Below, piece by piece: positions 59,591-64,000 of a stretch of 64,000 bases of DNA. Numbering within the stretch: the stretch's first letter is position 1; each line of letters opens with the position of its first letter. The stretch lies in contig NOKP01000053.1 of NCBI GenBank assembly GCA_002682825.1, positions 1-64,000 of the forward strand, written 5' to 3'. The notes beneath the pieces are model-generated. The model was not told the origin of the DNA, searched no databases, and was given only the letters and a program-made list of their open reading frames with translations. This DNA is from Neonectria sp. B-13. Its lineage: Eukaryota > Ascomycota > Sordariomycetes > Hypocreales > Nectriaceae. Both the position numbers and the translations under genes were made by a program.

Positions 59591-59915
59591 TTAAATATAA
59601 TAGTCTTTAGTAGTATATACCTAGAGAAAAGACTAAAGATTAAATAGTATAAAAGAAAATAGAAAAAACAATAGTATAATAGGCTTAATACATAAGCCTA
59701 AGGTAATAATAACTTAAGAAGATAAAAGTTTCTACTATAAAGTTAAAGTATAAGTTTTACTACTTTAATTAGCTAGAAAAGCTAGATCTTAGAAAAGTTA
59801 AATCTTAGAAAAGCTAGATCTTAGAAAAGGCTAAAACCCTTTAGGATAAAAGCTTAGTCTATAAGGCTTTATACTTTCTAGGTTATCTTTTTATATTCTA
59901 TTTAACCTTTTTATA
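59591..59915 (-). mobile_element. Family P copy P4, mirror copy
   Basis: Mirror of the 5'-truncated copy at 10531-10855. Confidence 0.8.
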
Positions 59916-60604
59916 AGAATTAGTTTAACTAGAGTAAGATATTAGGCTTAAAGAATAGGTATTATTATATTATAAGACTTTAACTTAGTAAGCAATTATA
60001 GATTGCTTACTAAGGACTCTATATAGTCCTTATAAGGCTAGGCCCCTAGCTATAGTAGCTATAATAGCTTTACTCTAAGGTTAACTATATAGATCTATCC
60101 TCTTACTATTATCCCTCTCTCTAAACAGCTAATCTCTAGTTATTATTATTATATAACCTAATATATTATAAGGTCTTAGTTACTATAATTATAGTAAAGA
60201 TAGCCTATTTAGTATACTATCAATAAATAGTAAAATAAGATTACACTAGCCTATAGTTTAGTATTATTTACCTAGCTTATTTATTTCCCTTATAGTATTT
60301 TCTTTTTATTATTTTACTACTTTCTTTCCTTTATATTAACATTTATAGTTCTTTAAGTATTCTATATTTTATTATTACTATTTCCTTATTCTACCTTAGT
60401 ACTTTTATTCTTAGTCTCTCTAGATTTAATCTTATTTTTACTTATTTATTAAGCTATTATTATTATTACTATAATATTTATTCTTCTTTAAATAAGATAG
60501 ATACTAAGCTAGTATTAAACTAATAATATAGAATTTACTATATAGCTTCTAGGTTAAATACTCTACTTTTATTATCTTACCTAAAAGTATAATTCTCTAG
60601 TTCT
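59916..60604. other. AT-rich DNA with hairpins, mirror of 9842-10530
   Basis: Contains the two stem-loops at 59985-60031; otherwise nothing recognisable. Confidence 0.5.
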
Positions 60605-60617
60605 TTATTATTCTATT

Positions 60618-61714
60618 TAGATATAATAGTCCTTAGTAGTATATACCTAGAGAAAGGGCTAAAGGTTAAATAGTATAAAAGAAAATAGAAAAAACAATAG
60701 TATAATAGGCTTAATACCTAAGCCTAAGGTAATAATAACTTAAGGAGATAAAAGTTTCTACTGTAAAGTTAAGGTATAAGATTTACTGCTCTAATTAGCT
60801 AGAAAAGCTAGATCTTAGAAAAGCTAGATCTTGGAAAAGCTAGATCTTGGAAAAGCTGGATCTTGGAAAAGCTAGACCTTAGAAAAGCTAGATCTTAGAA
60901 AAGGCTAAAACCCCTTAGGATAAAAGCCTAGCCTCTATACTTTCCAGGCCCTTTACATTCTATCCAACCTTCCATACAACATAAAGACTATACAACCAAT
61001 TACATAAGATAACTACCTTCTGAATTATACTATAGCCTAATAAGCCCTTATTAAGCTATACTTATAGGCTCTTATATAACCTATATAGCCTATTTTAAGT
61101 AGATCTAAGCCTTATTTCTAAGCTATAAATTATAGTTTAAAAGTCTAACCTATAAGATATAAAAGAGGTTAAAACTGATTAATGCCCTAAGGCTAAGGAA
61201 TTAGTCTAGTTAGTAGTTTTTGGTTATTATATTCTACTATAAAATAGAATCCAGCCTGATAGAGCAATAGCCTAGTAGATTGTAATAGAATAGGTCTTTC
61301 TAGAGGGGCTAGCTTTAAAGCTAGAAAGGAATAGCAATACTACTAATGTAGAGAAGAGGTTCATTGATAGTGATGACTATGTCTCATGGGTCATACAGCT
61401 GATGAGCAACACTGTAACAACCAACCTGCAACCGAAGGAGTAATGCATTAGAAAGTAAGAGAATCCTACTGCTAGCCTTGGTTAGCATACAAAAGCTGGT
61501 TTGCCCTTGGCTTATATAGACTGGTCATCTCTAACATCGGCTATGAAGCATGGAGGGATTTGGCGGAGGGAGTTTGGAGGGGGCAAAAGTCAATAATTAG
61601 GTTCAAAATCCAAAGATCTATCCCCCCGTTAAGCTCAAGCAAAGGAAACACATGACTGTTCAGTGCAATCACAGATAAGCAGAAACAGTAGTCCAAACAG
61701 TAGTTTTAACAGTG
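60618..61714 (-). mobile_element. Family P copy P3, mirror copy
   Basis: Mirror of 8732-9828. Confidence 0.9.
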
Positions 61715-61748
61715 TTATTATTCTATTAAAAGTTTAAAGAATTAGTAT

Positions 61749-62794
61749 TTAGATATAATAGTCCTTAGTAGTATATACCTAGAGAAAAGGCTAAAGGTTA
61801 AATAGTATAAAAGAAAATAGAAAAAACAATAATATAATAGGCTTAATACTTAAGCCTAAGGCAATAATGACTTAAGGAGATAAAAGTTTCTATTATAAAG
61901 TTAAGGTATAAGTTTTACTATTTCAATTAGCTAGAAAAGCTAGATCTTAGAAAAGCTAGATCTTGGAAAAGCTAGATCTTAGAAAAGCTAGATCTTAGAA
62001 AAGCTAGACCTTAGAAAAGGCTAAAACCCCTTAGGATAAAAGCCCAGCCTATAAGGCTCTATGCTTTTTAGGCTCTTTACATTCTATTTAACCTTCTAAA
62101 TAATATAATAACTATACTACTAATTATATAAGATAACTACTTCTATCTAAATTATACTATAGCCTAATAAGCTCTTACTAAGCTATACATATAAGCTCTT
62201 ATATAATCTATATATTAAATTAAAAGAATATCTAAGCCTTATTTCTATACTACAAATTGTAGCTTAAAAGTCTAGCCTAAGGCATATAAAATAGCCTATA
62301 ATCAATTGCTTTAGACCTAAGAAATTAGTCTAATTAATAGTCTTTAGCTATAATATCCTACTATAAGATAGAATCTAGCTTAATATAGTAATAGCTCAAT
62401 AGATTATAATAGAATAGCTCTTTCTAGAGAGACCAGCTCTAAAGCTAGAAAGGAATAGTAATATTACTACTATAAAGAAGGAGTTCCTCAAGAAGCTATA
62501 TAACCCTATCTCTGCCCTATGGATCATACAGTTAATAGATAATATCATTCTGACCAACCTATAGCTAAAGGAGTAATGCATTAGAAACCAAGGGAATCCT
62601 ATGGTCATCTCTAACATCGGCCATGAAGCATAGAGGGATTTGGCGGAGGGAGTTCTGTGGAGGGGGCAAAAGTCAATAATTAGGTTCAAAATCCAAAGAT
62701 CTATCCCTCTGTTAAGCTTAAGCAAAGGAAACATATGATTTAGTGCAATTGTAGATAGGCAGAAACAGTAGTCCAAATAGTAGTTTCAACAGTA
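61749..62794 (-). mobile_element. Family P copy P2, mirror copy
   Basis: Mirror of 7652-8697. Confidence 0.9.
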
Positions 62795-62807
62795 AAAGAA
62801 TTAGTAT

Positions 62808-64000
62808 ATAATCTATAAGTAAGCTAATAAGAAATATAATATAGTATATTCTATATATACTTATTATATATTTATTAATTGACTTTTAATAGATCTCTTT
62901 AGAGTTACTTAGTATTATTTAATAGTATTAGAATACTTTATACTTAAAATACCTTTAGGATAATCCTAAAAGCTTTTATTCTATAGGAATAGAAAATCCT
63001 ACTCCTTTAGCCTTAGATTATTAGTATTTACAGTATATTATATATAATACTACTATTACCTAATATAGTATCTAATTATTTCTTAAAGACTTAATAGCTA
63101 TTTAGTAAAAATAGTAAGATAATATTATTATAATAACTATTCTATAAATATAAAATACTACTTTAATATAAGAAATAATAGTATTTAACTTCTAACTTTA
63201 AATAAGTATTTACTTATTATATATTTAATAGATCTTTATTAATCTTTTCTTAGTATTATCTTATTATACTTATTAGCCTTAATAAGCTTATATAGCTCTT
63301 AGAAACTACTTAACCTTTTTATATCTAAAATAATAATATTATATATAATCTATAGTTAATACTTATTTATCTTATAATTATTAAGAATCCTTCTATTAAA
63401 AAGAAAAATACTCTTAAGGAGTACTCTATAACTATAAATATTAGTATTTTTACTTTAGTTAATATAGTATATAAGGAATATATACTTATTCTTTTTTATT
63501 TTATTTTATTCTATAGAAATACTCTTACTTATTATAGAGTAAGTACTAACTTTATATTATACTATATAAACATTTTAATTATTAAAATACTTATATAATC
63601 CTTTAATCTATCTCTTTTAATCTTTACCTTTTATAATCTTATTCCTTTTCCTTAGGAAATAATTAAAAAGCCTTTACTTTTTATATATAAGTCTTTTTAA
63701 TAAACTAAGAAATACAAAAGTAAGAATAAGAAAAAAGATAAAACTATAGCTAAAGAGATTATTATTCTTTCTAAGTCTATTAATAAGCTTTTAATAAAGC
63801 TTTTATATAATTCTATCTATTTTATCTTTAATTCTAACTTCTAAGTATAAGACTTTCTTTCCTTTAACTAAAAAGATTAAAACCTTTTATTCCTTAGTAT
63901 AAACTCCTAGTTCTTTATAATATTATACTTATATTAGTCTTATTTAATATTTTTTAAATACTTACTAAAATAGTCCTAATTATCCTATTAATAGTAATTC
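62808..64000. other. AT-rich DNA, mirror of 6446-7638
   Basis: No certain feature. The mirror symmetry with the left arm still holds at the last base of the window. Confidence 0.5.

Larger units (their letters stand above)
35373..64000 (-). repeat. Right arm of giant inverted repeat
   Basis: Reverse-complement partner of 6446-35073 with constant coordinate sum 70446. It begins abruptly after the run of N, inside an intron of the RTA1-like gene, 199 bases short of where the left arm stops. It runs off the right edge of the window, so its outer limit is unknown. Confidence 0.97.

Overview
The window looks like a piece of a filamentous ascomycete (Pezizomycotina) chromosome scaffold. Two things point there. 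Short GT...AG introns with CTAAC-type branch points occur in the gene near the centre. Most of the rest is extremely AT-rich DNA in which CpA/TpG and CpG are largely gone and ancient transposon frames carry C-to-T and G-to-A stops, the signature of repeat-induced point mutation (RIP). No bacterial-type operons, rRNA, recognisable tRNA or CRISPR were found.

The dominant structure is a giant inverted repeat. Position x on the left matches position 70446-x on the right in reverse complement. Arm 6446-35073 pairs with arm 35373-64000 with no length difference anywhere in the coordinate comparison and no mismatch in the stretches I compared. Between them lie 199 bases present only on the left (35074-35272) and a run of exactly 100 N (35273-35372). 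Both arms break inside the same gene. This is either a scaffolding or fold-back artefact or a very recent large palindrome. All right-arm features are therefore mirror copies.

Layout, left to right: 1-2792, the 3' part of a RIP-damaged hAT transposon inserted in a dispersed repeat; 2793-6190, that repeat's tail and a chromodomain Ty3/Gypsy relic split by another repeat copy; 6191-27760, nested RIP-damaged elements (further Gypsy relics, many copies of a repeat of about 1.05 kb called 'family P' here, a miniature LTR element and a 283-bp SINE-like sequence); 27760-35272, an island of ordinary base composition. After the gap the island and the transposon field run in reverse to 64000.

The island holds two believable genes: a seven-helix RTA1-like membrane protein whose 5' end is lost in the gap, and an intronless low-complexity protein of 535 residues of unknown function. 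There is also an exon-like fragment at the island edge. Nothing shows that the two genes work together. The RTA1-like protein may act in lipid translocation or resistance to toxic lipophilic compounds.

The most informative repeats are: family P, a non-coding unit that makes 13-bp (12-14) target duplications and has 5'-truncated copies, which suggests a non-LTR retroposon; a 592-bp TRIM-like element with 172-bp LTRs and a perfect TTAAA duplication, plus an almost unmutated 140-bp solo LTR with a CTTAA duplication; and the 283-bp element present as one fresh and one RIP-altered copy.
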